From contig JAKULF010000005.1 in NCBI GenBank assembly GCA_022661535.1, positions 5,456,001 through 5,520,000 on the forward strand: 64,000 nt of DNA, written 5' to 3'. The notes below the pieces were generated by a model. That model was not told where the DNA came from and ran no database searches. It saw nothing but the letters and a program-made list of their open reading frames with translations. The stretch comes from Eutypa lata (lineage: Eukaryota > Ascomycota > Sordariomycetes > Xylariales > Diatrypaceae). The position numbers and the translations under genes were made by a program. Positions 47,046 through 57,293 of the stretch are shown here, piece by piece. How positions within the stretch are numbered: position 1 is the stretch's first letter; each line of letters opens with the position of its first letter.

Positions 47046-47570
47046 TGGCTAGTGTAAGTGGCTAATGGGTAAGTGGCTAATGTATATGGCAATTTAGGTG
47101 TATGTAAATAAGTAATTAAAGGGTTAGTTTAATGCATATTGACGATTATCTTAATTGCATACGCTAAAGTTAGTGTAGGGTGCACCCATTAAAAAAAAAG
47201 TAAAAAAGTGCCCATGTCACAGTCAACCCTGTGGCTACCCCTAGATAAGATAACGACGCGAGCCAACACGCGTGCTACTTTAACTTTCTTGACCTACTAC
47301 TTATAAGTAATTCAAACACGTGAAATATATACGTGCCCTCTGGACAATTGATATAATATTGTGTCAATTGACTTCTCATTCTCTCGGCCGACCGACGACA
47401 ATACTCCTTCCTCCCTAGCCGTGTTTACTTTACTTCTAACGTTACTTGCTCGACCTGCCGTACCGACCGAACGAAACACCCCGCATACCTACTCTCGCAT
47501 CAACTCGCAACAGTTACAAAACACAAGTCGCATGCAACTACAGTCATCATCATCACCATCGATTGTCACA

Positions 47571-49546
47571 ATGCCAGCCGAAACAACAGCCGCAACAGAA
47601 TACCCCCCTCACAATACCACGAGCGCCGCCTCTACCGCCCACGTCCAACCCTCACAAATACAAACACAATCAAAGTCGCAGTCGCAGTCGCAATCGCAAT
47701 CACAAAACCCCACAATGGCGTCAACATCAGCAGCACAAGAAGAGCAGCAATCCACAGCAACAGTAGCAACAGCAGCAGGACAAGAACAACAACAACCACC
47801 GAACTCCCCACCCCTACCAACCCGCCACACGGCGCAGGCCCCGGGGCCCCGCGCGTCCCGGTTCCAGGACGTGCTGGACTCGACGCTCGCGCACACGCTG
47901 GCCAAGATCAGCTGGGACAACTTCGCGGCGTGCTACCCGACGATCGCGGCGCAGTCCAAGCCGGGGATGCTGCGCGCCGTCCAGCGGCAGATGGTGGAGC
48001 GGTTGGGGGCGCTTTGTAAGGTATGTTTTTTTTTTTTTTTTTTTTTGGTGTTTGGTGCTTGTTCTTTTCTTGAAGTAGGGGGGTTTTCTTTTTCTTTTTC
48101 TTTTTGCTTTTCTAGAAATGGCGAGTTTGTGGTTTTTGTGGTAGGTAGGTAGGTAGGTAGGTAGGTTGGGTTGGGTTGGGTTCGATTGGGTTATGAGGGA
48201 GGAATGTGGGATGGGGTATATGGCATGGACTTGGTGTAAAGTGCGTGTGTGCTGTGGTATGAGATACTATATCATGAGCTGTGCTGTGCTGGGTTGGGTA
48301 AGAGAAGGGAACTACTGTAACCTCGATTCTAGTATTTTATGTTATGGTGGGGTGTCTGAGAGGAGGGGAAGGCGAAGGCGATATGCGATAATACGGGATG
48401 CTCAAAGTTCGAAGAGGGCTGGGGAGGTAGAACAGGGTTGCACGTATAACTGAAGACGGAGAGCTAATGCTGACGATCACCTCTTCGCAGAAAGAATTCG
48501 GATCTATCCTGGAAGCCCGCAATGTCGTCGCTAGACTCAACGAGCTCGAGACGTTGGTACTTGAGGCGGAGCGGCGGAGGGACGAGGCCGGTATGGCGGG
48601 GCAAGAAGAGCCTCCTACTCCGTAAGTTATTGTTCTTATTTTGTGATGTCTTCTGGTTATTCCCATTTCTGATATCTTGGGATTTTCTCGTCGTTTTGTT
48701 TTGTTTCCTTTCCCAATCCTTGTTCGTTGCTAGGCAGCGGGGAGAACTTTCGGAAATGCGCTAGGATGCGGGGAAATCGATGGGCGTATATAAGCTTAAA
48801 AAAGAGCTTGTTCTTCCACGTACGACCATAGGATATGGAGAACTCGGGATCCCGTCCGCTCTCCCCTAGATAAGCCATATACCGCCGGATTAGTAGTTGG
48901 GTCGGTGACGACCAGCGAATCCCTGGTGTTGCACGTTTTTGACCTTTTGCAATTCTGTTTGCTTTTTATGTTCTATGTGTCGTCTTCTTTATTCTTGTAT
49001 TTTATTTTATGTTTTGATTTTTGGTTTTTGGATCATGCCTATTTTCCATTTACGTTTGGATTGACCGCTCGTACCACCCCCCGGTCCCCCGGCCCAACCC
49101 CTATAAGCAACTTAGAAAAAGACCGCTCCTCCACGTCATGATTAGTGACTGAACTAACCTAAAAAAAAAGACCACACGTCCTCCCCCCCGACGCGATCCT
49201 AGCCGCCCACCTGGCGCCGCATCTGGCGCAGCAGCAGTCGCAGCTCAACGCACGCCTGCAGACGACGCAGGCCCACAATGCGCGCCTGTTCGCCGATATC
49301 CGCCGCCAGCGCGCCGAGGTCGAGTCCCTCGTCGCCCTGCTGCAGAAGGTCCTCGACGACGTCGATGCGGCCAACGCCGTGTTGGAGGATGGCGGGGTGG
49401 TCGGGGATCTTGCGGGTGAGACGAGGGCTGTGGAGGGTGAGATGGCTGCTGTCGCTGCTGTTGCTACTGGTGGTGGTGGTGGTGTTGGTGGTGATGTAGG
49501 TGCCAGTGGAGGTGGAGGTGGAGGTGGAGGTGGGACGGGTAGGTAG
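47571..49546 (+). CDS. nnf1: Kinetochore protein Nnf1 (MIND/Mis12 complex, PMF1-like)
   Basis: Subunit of the Mis12/MIND complex linking inner centromere to the Ndc80/KNL1 outer kinetochore. Exons 47571-48020, 48491-48621 and 49171-49546 give 318 residues. After a Gln/Ser/Thr-rich N-terminus the Nnf1 core begins RASRFQDVLDSTLAHTLAKI and SWDNFAACYPTIA, runs across intron 1 into KEFGSILEARNVVARLNELE, and across intron 2 into PPHVLPPDAILAAHLAPHLA and LNARLQTTQAHNARLFADIR, a coiled coil. A Gly-rich tail (GGT repeats) ends at 49546. The introns are 470 and 549 bp, far longer than others here, and rich in T runs and tetranucleotide repeats. An in-frame ATG at 47532 is an alternative start; 47571 has A at -3 and is preferred. 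Confidence 0.88.
48141..48182. repeat. (GTAG)n and (TTGGG)n repeats in nnf1 intron 1
   Basis: Six and a half GTAG units (48141-48166) followed directly by three TTGGG units. They lie in the 470-bp first intron of nnf1, after a 20-base T run near 48026-48046. Confidence 0.95.
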
Positions 49547-51210
49547 GTAGGTACTGGTGGGGGAAGAGGGGAGAGGGAGGTGTGTGTGTGTGGGTTGGAT
49601 AGTTAGATGGTTGGCTGGTGCTCTATGCAATCTGCTGCGATGCGGTAGAGCATGCTGGATGAATGGACGGTGGATGGATTATTGTTGTCTTCTCGGAGGC
49701 GGCTAGTTAACTTCCTCTCTGTTTGTATTGGCTTGTATGTATTGAGTGGCACCTATGATAGGTACGTACGGCATAGCATGGCATGGCATGGCATAGCATG
49801 ATGATACAATCAGTTGAAATCACTTGACTTTTTGAGACAATCCAGTGTCGAGTGAACCTGAGGTGGGATTTATTCTGTCATGACTATGTATGTGCTGCTG
49901 TAATGGACGGAAAGGGTTGGAAGGGAGGGGATAACGGACAAGCGAAGTGTGCTTATCTGATATAGAACTGACGTGCGTAAAAAGTAGGCATGAATAGTTT
50001 GTAATGGCTGGGCATTTATTTATTTAGGGACAATATTTCAACAATCAAATATTTGTTTGGGTTCGGAAATGAATACAATCCCATCACCTACCTACTATCT
50101 ACGTACATAGAGGGAATCAACAAACTATTTGTGCTATTAAGTCCAACATCACATATTCATCGTCCTACTGCAAGGTAACCAACCAATTAACCACGCTGCT
50201 CGTATCTAGATTACCAACACAAACGTCTGCCCAATAGACTAGAATGGTATCCAGGATATATAATAACCAAGGTATATATAATGATGGGTGCGTCGCAGTT
50301 TGGAGAGGCAAGGTTGGCATCGATAACTTAGAATACAACACATACACGGAGATCTATACATACATCCATATGTGTATACACAGGTATATATATCGACTTG
50401 TACTCTTCTAAAGGTCCACGCCTCCAGTCATCAAGTAACTATGCTTGTAAAACGCTTGAAGTCTGCAGCAGACTGAGAGTAAGACCGGCGTCTACCTACC
50501 TAGTTACTACATATGTAGGCATTGTAGTGTAAGGTCTCAATTCCTATTCAACATATTCCCATTTTATAAGCGAGGCGAGACTTGTTGGAACCAAGAGAAC
50601 AAAAGGCGCGAACGACACAGGGGCGAACATCAAGAGAGTAGGTAGGTAGTCATCAACTTCGTTGATAGGCATTAATAAAAAAAGTAATACATGGCTAAGA
50701 TGCTTTTGTTTTCTTTATCTCCATTCCCGAGGGAACACCGCTGTTTTTTCCTCCCTCCCAGTAAAAATGTACAACCGACCTGTACAAGGATTTCCCATGC
50801 TCGTCGAAGTTCCCATGTCATACCGATTCACTCCTCCCATGCAAAGATGAAGCGTCTGTCTGAAACTTTCTTTTTTTCTTTTCCCAGCCGGCCATCAATT
50901 GTACAAATCCCACCAGACAGACACACGTACACAACAACACCACGCACCAAAAATCACTTGACCGATATCCCATGATCGTGTCAAATGTGCTTATGATTGC
51001 GCTCAGATTCGACCCCATCCCAGACAGATCAACAGATCTGAGGTAACTGGAGTCCAAGACCAGGAGCACCTAAATCAGACTGCTAATCCCAGGTCCTATC
51101 TTGTTCCAAACCAACCGCTCTCAGCCCCTACCCTCGATGGCAGGGGCTCAACATCTCTTCCCTGCTCATTCCGGAAGAGAACAACTTCCGCTAGCGATCC
51201 AAAGATCAAC
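49547..51210. other. Intergenic between convergent genes, about 1.7 kb
   Basis: Contains a GTAGG run directly at the nnf1 stop, a GGCATA/GGCAT repeat near 49770-49800, and the 3' flank of the G3BP-like gene. No gene seen. Confidence 0.5.
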
Positions 51211-53004
51211 TCAAGCATTAGTAGCTTGAGACGTACCTCTACCCCGAGGAGCTCCTCCCCGGGCGCGGCTTTGGCCCCCAAAACTACCACGTCCACCTTG
51301 ACTTCCCGATCGGTTACCGTCAAACCCACCCCGTCCTCCACGATTAGGAACGTTGCCTCGCCCCGTAGTATAGTTGCTGCCACCATAAGCGCCAGCCTTA
51401 GGACGGCGAGGTTCAACCACGATGCTCTCCCCGTTGACCGTATGAGGATTGGCGGCGACAGCTGTTTGATAACCAGTCGCCGCTGCGAACTCGACGAATG
51501 CGCAGTTCTTGTTATATATTTAGCTTAGCATTCTCTTATCATGGGATTAACGAATAGCTTACCTTCTGGCGGTTAATATCGAAATAAACTAGATCACCAT
51601 GCTGAGCTAGCGCTGCTTTCAGGTCTTCGTGCTTCACCTTTTCGGTCACATACTTCACGTATCCCATTGTACCATCCTTCTCGGTTTGGGGGCCGGAGAT
51701 GGATTGAGGACGGTTCTGCCGCTTCGAATCACTACCTGCTGTTTGCCACTCGGTGGGTGTCTCCTTAGCGGTGGCGGCAGGGGCTGCGGACTCGGTATTT
51801 TGAGTAGTAGAAGCAGCGGGTTGGGCAGCAGCGGGTTGGGTAGCAGCAGGTTGAATGGGGGCGGCGGTTCGTGGTTGGGTGACAGGTGATGTGGTTGTCT
51901 TAGGGAGAGGAACCACAGGTCGGGGACCAGCACTAGCGGCGGCGGCGGCACGGCTTGCCCAAGTCATAGGCTTCGGCGGTTGCGCCGGCACTGAAGTTGG
52001 CGGAGGGGGTTGACGGGTCTTCACAGGCGTGGGGCTCGGATCAGCAGGCTTCTCAATCTCCTTCGCAGTCTCTTCTGCCACTTCCCGAGCAGTAACATCG
52101 GGGTCGGGGTTCTTGTCGCCTTCTGGCTTGGCAGCAGTTTCCGCAGGCGCAGTTGATGTCTCCGCCGGCTCTTGGGCTATAGGGGCCTCGTCAGGTTCCG
52201 AGGCCTCCTTGGTTGCCTCTTCTAGCTTCTGGTCAACAACTCCAGCATCCAATACCGGGGTATCGGCCTCCTCAACAGGCTCGGTAGCAGTAGCTACAGG
52301 CTCCTCCTTGGCCTCGGTTGTGTCCGCTACAGGGGGCTCCTCAGCAGTAGCATCGGCATCCCGGAGTGCCTCGGTAGGCTCTTCATCAGCTTCCTCGTCG
52401 ATGTATCGGAGGATATCGTTCAAAACAAAATATCCCGAGGGTTGTTGAGCGAGAACGAAGGTTTGCACGAACTTCTTGGGGTCGCCAGCCTTGTTGGACG
52501 TCTCGCCAATGACCTGGATGACAATGTTGTCGAACGAAGCTTGGGAGTCTACGTTGGAAACGCGGACTTTGCAGTCCTGGAAATCGAGTTCCTTGATGCG
52601 ATCCTGGATGTTCTATGGGAATATTAGAGAGGTCGCACAAAGCGCGTTAAGGTATAAGCTATACTCACTTGTCTACCAACGGAAACATTGGCGATCTGAG
52701 CTTCGCGGCCATAGACAAATTGGGAGCGTTTTCCATAGAAGAGCTGTGTGGTGGGTTAGCAGACAGTACAGAGCTAACAGGCTTAGCGCATAGTATGCAG
52801 GTTACGCACATGAAGCTTCTCAGGTGTCTTGCTCAAGGTGGTATAGTACTGCTCGACGAAGAACCAGGCGACCTCATCCTTGCCTAAGTTGTTGTTAGAA
52901 GTGGATGCTTGATCGGAAGCGGGGGCGGCAGTAGATATGGTTGAGGGCGCGCTCGAGGCAGACTGGTACTGGTCCGAGTGATTAAGGTTACCGTTCGTTG
53001 CCAT
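51211..53004 (-). CDS. G3BP-like NTF2/RRM/RGG RNA-binding protein
   Basis: Cytoplasmic RNA-binding protein of the G3BP/Nxt3/Bre5 family, associated with stress granules and deubiquitinase regulation in other fungi. Exons 53004-52810, 52743-52669, 52612-51563 and 51507-51211 join to 538 residues (introns 66, 56 and 55 bp, all phase 0). An NTF2-like domain spans about residues 40-165 (EVAWFFVEQYYTTLSKTPEK, LFYGKRSQFVYGREAQIANV, FVQTFVLAQQPSGYFVLNDI). A long acidic, Ala/Pro-rich linker follows. An RRM at about 400-475 (YVKYVTEKVKHEDLKAALAQ, CAFVEFAAATGYQTAVAANP) leads to an RGG-rich tail (NRGGRGG, RARGGAPRGRGTSQATNA). The layout is the exact G3BP order. The start MATNGNLNHSDQ is the only Met that fits. 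Confidence 0.93.
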
Positions 53005-54522
53005 GTTTGCGGAGAAAAATAGTTTGCGCCAGAGATTGATCGGCAATTGTGTAGACAGAATCGATCTACTCAGCGAAATGCAAATGAAGAACTATACACG
53101 ATCCATATCCATATTAGTAAGAAGGTCGCATCTCGTTTGCAGTCTCTGTCATACGTACCTTTTGAGTGATAAATATGATAGTGGGTGGGCAATTATGCAA
53201 TTATGCCCGCCGCTCGGGAGATGAAAATGCACAGAAGAGAAGAAGAAAAAAAATAATCGCTGATATGAAGAAGTGTCAAGATGAGCGCGGAAATCAAAGG
53301 TGAAATGCCTTGAGCGCTTCAAAAATAAGAAAGAAAAATAGAGCAGAGATAAAACCTCGGCAATGAAGACGGGAGACGGAGAGAGGTGAGTGTGTGAATG
53401 ATTACTTTAGTTAAGTAAGGTAGGTAGGGTTGGTACGGGTATGATCTGATCTAATCTTGATCTGATCTACTAAATTTAACTGGAAGGGAAGATACACAGA
53501 GGGAGAAAGGTGGTGGAGGTTAGAGATGGATGGTGTATCACGTAGAAATGCGTATAAAGTAGGTAGTTGTGGCGACGGATATTTTTTAGTTGTTTCGTTT
53601 GGTGATGAGGAGTCTGAGTAGGTAGGTAGGTAGGTAGGTAATATGGACCGAGTGACGATGGGCTTCAAAGTTCAAAATGGAATGTGGTGGTGGTGGTACA
53701 CAGAGTTAGTGGTGGTGCTAGCAGCTCTAAATTTGTCAGTTAGATTTAACTAGGTATGTACCTGACCTGCATACTTATTACCTATTGTACATAACTACAT
53801 ACACCTGGTATTTTCACCTGTATGTACACATGATTATATAAGCAACTCCACATGTAACCGGACTGGGGCATGCGGGTTCATTTCTCTACGTACATATTAA
53901 CTACCTAGGTACGAAGGTCGGGCTCAAAAGTATGGGCCATACTTTACCAAGGTGGCCATGTGCGGATATCATGATAAATGGCAATAAATACTGTATTTAG
54001 GCTTAGCGCATAAGCCATTATAGTACAGCGTATAATACAGCTCTTAGCTAGCAAATTATAGCGATTATAGTGTATTATTGAAGTAGATCTTAGGTATTAA
54101 GCGCTGTAACCTTAAACCCGAAAAGGTCCGAGCTTAAGGCTTACACTGTGGCTTGTAAAGTATGGCCCAAACTTTTGAACCCGACCTTCGTACTTATAGT
54201 ACATACTACATACGTACAGGAATGTTAACCTCCAGAGGATTACACCTGTCCACAGCTGGTGCCAGGAGAGAATCAATTCGGACCTCTACTCTCCGCATGA
54301 TATGAATCAACGTCATCATCTATCTAAACGTCTTCCACAAAACAATGAAACCCAAAAGAGGTAGCCTTCCAAACTTCACGTCGACTGGCCCACTCCGATA
54401 GAAACAGGGCAGATCTAAGATGCACTCTTCCAACTTACACGTCCATAACGGTAAGCATAAAATTGCAAAAATAAATTGAACAATAGGAAGTATGACCATT
54501 CTTATTATACTCAAAAAAATTA
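53005..54522. other. Intergenic with a MITE
   Basis: Right of the G3BP-like start; contains a GTAG tetranucleotide run at about 53618-53640, a GGT run near 53685-53720, and the MITE at 53912-54190. A hydrophobic open frame on the minus strand (54580-54320) overlaps the last exon of the next gene out of frame and is not called. Confidence 0.55.
53912..54190. mobile_element. MITE with TA target-site duplication (Tc1/mariner-pogo type)
   Basis: 279 bp with terminal inverted repeats of about 35 bp. The left end begins CGAAGGTCGGGCTCAAAAGT; the right end is its reverse complement with two differences (GGGTTC for GGGCTC, AGTTT for AGTAT). Both ends are directly flanked by TA (53910-53911 and 54191-54192). 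No coding capacity. The size, TIRs and TA duplication define a miniature Tc1/mariner/Fot1-type element. The low divergence between arms suggests a fairly recent insertion. Confidence 0.93.
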
Positions 54523-57293
54523 TTAAAGCCCATAGACGCGTCCCGTTTCTACCGGAGTGGGCCAGGACGCTATTCGCCACGTTTTACCCAGTGGGAATTG
54601 AAGTATATCAGGGCGGTTACTAGGTGTCAACCACCCTTCGAAAACTATTCGCCAAATTCGCAGTGGATGGCGGACTGTCGGTCCTATTGCATTATGTTTT
54701 AACATGCTCAAAGGACGTTCGATATCGTCCAGCCATCTAAGTATCTTAAGTTAACTACCATCTTCGACACAAGAACTCCAGGAGCCAAACTCACCCCTTT
54801 TCTCCCCAGTGGTCAGCAGGAGAGTTGTTAGTATCGCTTAAACGCATGAGTTCCTCGCCTGTATCCAATCCTAAATCTATAAGTGTCTGACTATTCCACT
54901 AAACCACGAGAAATCAGTCTTAGTCAAATCATGTGGGTGGTGTAACAATGATTATACTTACGAATACCCATCCTCGTTTTCGCAAAGCCTTGAACGCCGC
55001 TGAAATTGGACGTCAGTATGTTTCCAGATACATAATAGAAGAGAGAAGCAACTCACAGGGGTGGTTAAAGTCATGCGACTTCCTTCCAGTCCAGGGCGGA
55101 GGAGAAGGTGGGAGAGCAGGTGGGGGCTGAGGTGGGGGCACAACCAGCGTCGCAAAGTTGAGTGGGGGGTTCGGAGGCACCGCAGGGGGTGGGGGATTTG
55201 GAGGGGCTACCATCCCATAGTCTCTCCATGCCTGGTTGTCAGCGACGGCTGCGAGGTTTTCGGCGAAGGTCGCTGAAGATTCATCACCTAGACTATCGTC
55301 ACGGTTGACTTTGGCATCTTCACCGACTTCGGGATCTTCTCTATAGTGACTCGAGAGACGCTCGAAGAGTCCTCTGAATAGATACGTTTCTGGCGTTATT
55401 TCATCCTCAAACCAGGTCCAGCGTGGGTAAAAAGTCGATACTATCATCTTCTGTCGACCGGCTGGGCTCATTCTTAAAACATAATGAAGAAACTCTAGAC
55501 CGAAAGAACACAATATATCGATATATTCGTCCTGCGTCTTCTGATTAAGAAACACATCCGGAACGTTGCCACGATCTAGTTGCGGGTCGTTCCACCACCT
55601 AAATTGCATGTCGTACCAGCTAAATCGCCGCTCATTTTCCATTGGCGTTGTATCAATCGATTGCAGTCTATCCTCAACCTGGTCCAAGAACTGGTGGGTC
55701 AAACTGTGAAAGATTTGCCGGTAAAGGCCCCGGACATAATGATAAATGCAAGCAGTCCTCTCGTCCTCGCAGCACGACGCCTTAGTCGTGAGGGTTTCTT
55801 TTACAAGATTAGCTGTCCGGGCGCCCCCGAGGAATACATCGACAAAGTCATCAAGGTCGGGGAAGTCGTAATGGCCTACTTGCCTTACGACCTTGGCATA
55901 ATATTCGACTGCAGCATCCAGAGTTAGTAAATCTTATTTGTCCATATCTAGTAGATATCTAGCGAATTGTGGGAGATGTTCGAGAGCATAGGCCCCCCGA
56001 ACGTGCCCCTATTGGTATCTTTGATGCTTGAAGCTAGCCACGGAGGGAAGAAAATAACCACGGGATTTTCTTACAATGCCACGCTGCGGAGATAAGGCGC
56101 TCGCGTTCCGAGTGTTCAAGAGACAATACTGTTGGCCCGTTCCAGTCTCGATAATACCTCGCATTAACGGCTTGTGTATTAGGAGAGGGATACCGTTGTC
56201 CACGCAGTTGCAAGGAAGGCTCCGCAAACTACCCTTCGTGTCAGTGCCATATCGTTACACTAGCAAAAATCGAGAGGCTCATCCTTGGGGATCAGGCCTT
56301 CTCAATCTAGCTATATTTCAGGGGTTCTTCATAAAACGACATACTCTTGGTGGCAATTCGTGAGCCTCTTCTGGGTAGGCAGAGAGACATTTCAATACAT
56401 AGTCATTCAAGAACTCTAATATGACATCGTAGGTTGGGGCTGTTGTTCATTAATGTTAGTCAGACAAACCAAAATATGGAATGTTGACGCGGTCTCACCT
56501 AGCCTATTCATAGTTGCGAGGCTATGCAGTTTAGGGTGCTGCGAAATAAAAATATCCGTGAGTATGTTCATACGGCTATGCAATCGCCCATATGACCGAT
56601 CTATGATCCACTGCTGCCCGGCATCGTCAAGATTAAGAGGAGCCGTAGGGTTCCTATCTACAATGACATAGGTTAGTATCTGAGTAACGATGTAGTGGTG
56701 GGCCCTAATCTTGTCCTCGCGGGAATTAATACAAGTTTAAGGTATGCAAGGATAACTCACAGGTTACTGGGTCGTATACGGCGGCAGAGTGGTTTGGGTA
56801 GTAGGCGATTATCCCCATGAGACCTAGGGTCCGGTACGAGAAATGATTGCTGAGAAACATTCGCGCGTGGGCAGAGTTTACTATCAGGGTTGCAGCCGGC
56901 CTGTTATTCCATTTAAACCATTCCCAGTACATGTTTACATCTGCGAGCAAGAGGTTCACTGCTGTTGATATCGGTAGATAGTCTTGGACCATGGTCTTTA
57001 TTTCTGGTGGCAATCTAGTCCAAGGGAAAAAGGTTTTCGCAGTGCTTCCACCTGCATTACCCGTCGTGCTTCCGCCTGCTGCATTGGAATTTAATCCACT
57101 TCTGCTCACAATTGTAAGCCGGTCTGCTAGCATCCGCGCAATCTTGTCGGCCGTTGTCGCCGCCACTGGGGAACTGGGGGCAGCCGCCCTCCGGGCCGCT
57201 ATCCATCTATTCAAGTGTTAGATATTAGACCATCCGTGCCAGGGTTCTAAAGATAGGTCCATACTTCTCAACTGGGGTGCGCGGGTTAGACAT
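54523..57293 (-). CDS. F-box-like protein of unknown function, nine exons
   Basis: Minus-strand exons 57293-57265, 57206-56761, 56657-56499, 56439-56345, 56228-56075, 55908-55057, 54999-54962, 54898-54795 and 54736-54523 join to 696 residues with every phase matching (introns 57-166 bp). The start is MSNPRTPVEK. An F-box-like segment at about residues 70-100 (FFPWTRLPPEIKTMVQDYLP, then VNLLLADVNMYWEWF) is the only domain-like signal. The middle is helical and aromatic-rich (ERRFSWYDMQFRWWNDPQLD; YIDILCSFGLEFLHYVLRMS). Residues about 540-585 are Pro-rich, followed by AFKALRKRGWVFWNSQTLID and a C-terminal RPLSMLKHNAIG...HPLRIWRIVFEGW. If an F-box, it would recruit substrates to an SCF ubiquitin ligase. 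Family not recognised; likely lineage-restricted. Exon 7 (38 bp) and the 166-bp intron are least certain. Confidence 0.68.

Larger units (their letters stand above)
46044..47235. mobile_element. Non-autonomous TIR element, about 1.2 kb
   Basis: The first 36 bases (46044-46079, beginning GCCACAGGGTTGACTGTGAC) are the exact reverse complement of the last 36 (47200-47235). Homology continues inward for roughly another 70-80 bases with changes: an ACCCTA..GTGTAA..TTTAG block and TATGCAATTAAG occur in both arms. No transposase ORF lies inside. If the ends are placed 6 bases further out, both are flanked by TA (46036-46037 and 47242-47243), as in Tc1/mariner/pogo elements, but the outer bases do not match well, so the duplication is unproven. 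The left internal part is very AT-rich, as after RIP. It contains a SINE-like unit and a repeat array. Confidence 0.8.
45493..47570. other. Intergenic interval occupied mainly by a transposable element
   Basis: Left part (45493-46043): 3' flank of the b561-like gene, AT-rich. Centre: the TIR element listed below. Right part (47236-47570): promoter/leader of nnf1. No genuine ORF. Confidence 0.6.

Noticed and set aside
54320..54580. 86-codon hydrophobic minus-strand frame that looks like two membrane helices
   Set aside because: It overlaps the last exon of the F-box-like gene in another frame, and its hydrophobicity comes from AT-rich 3' flank.
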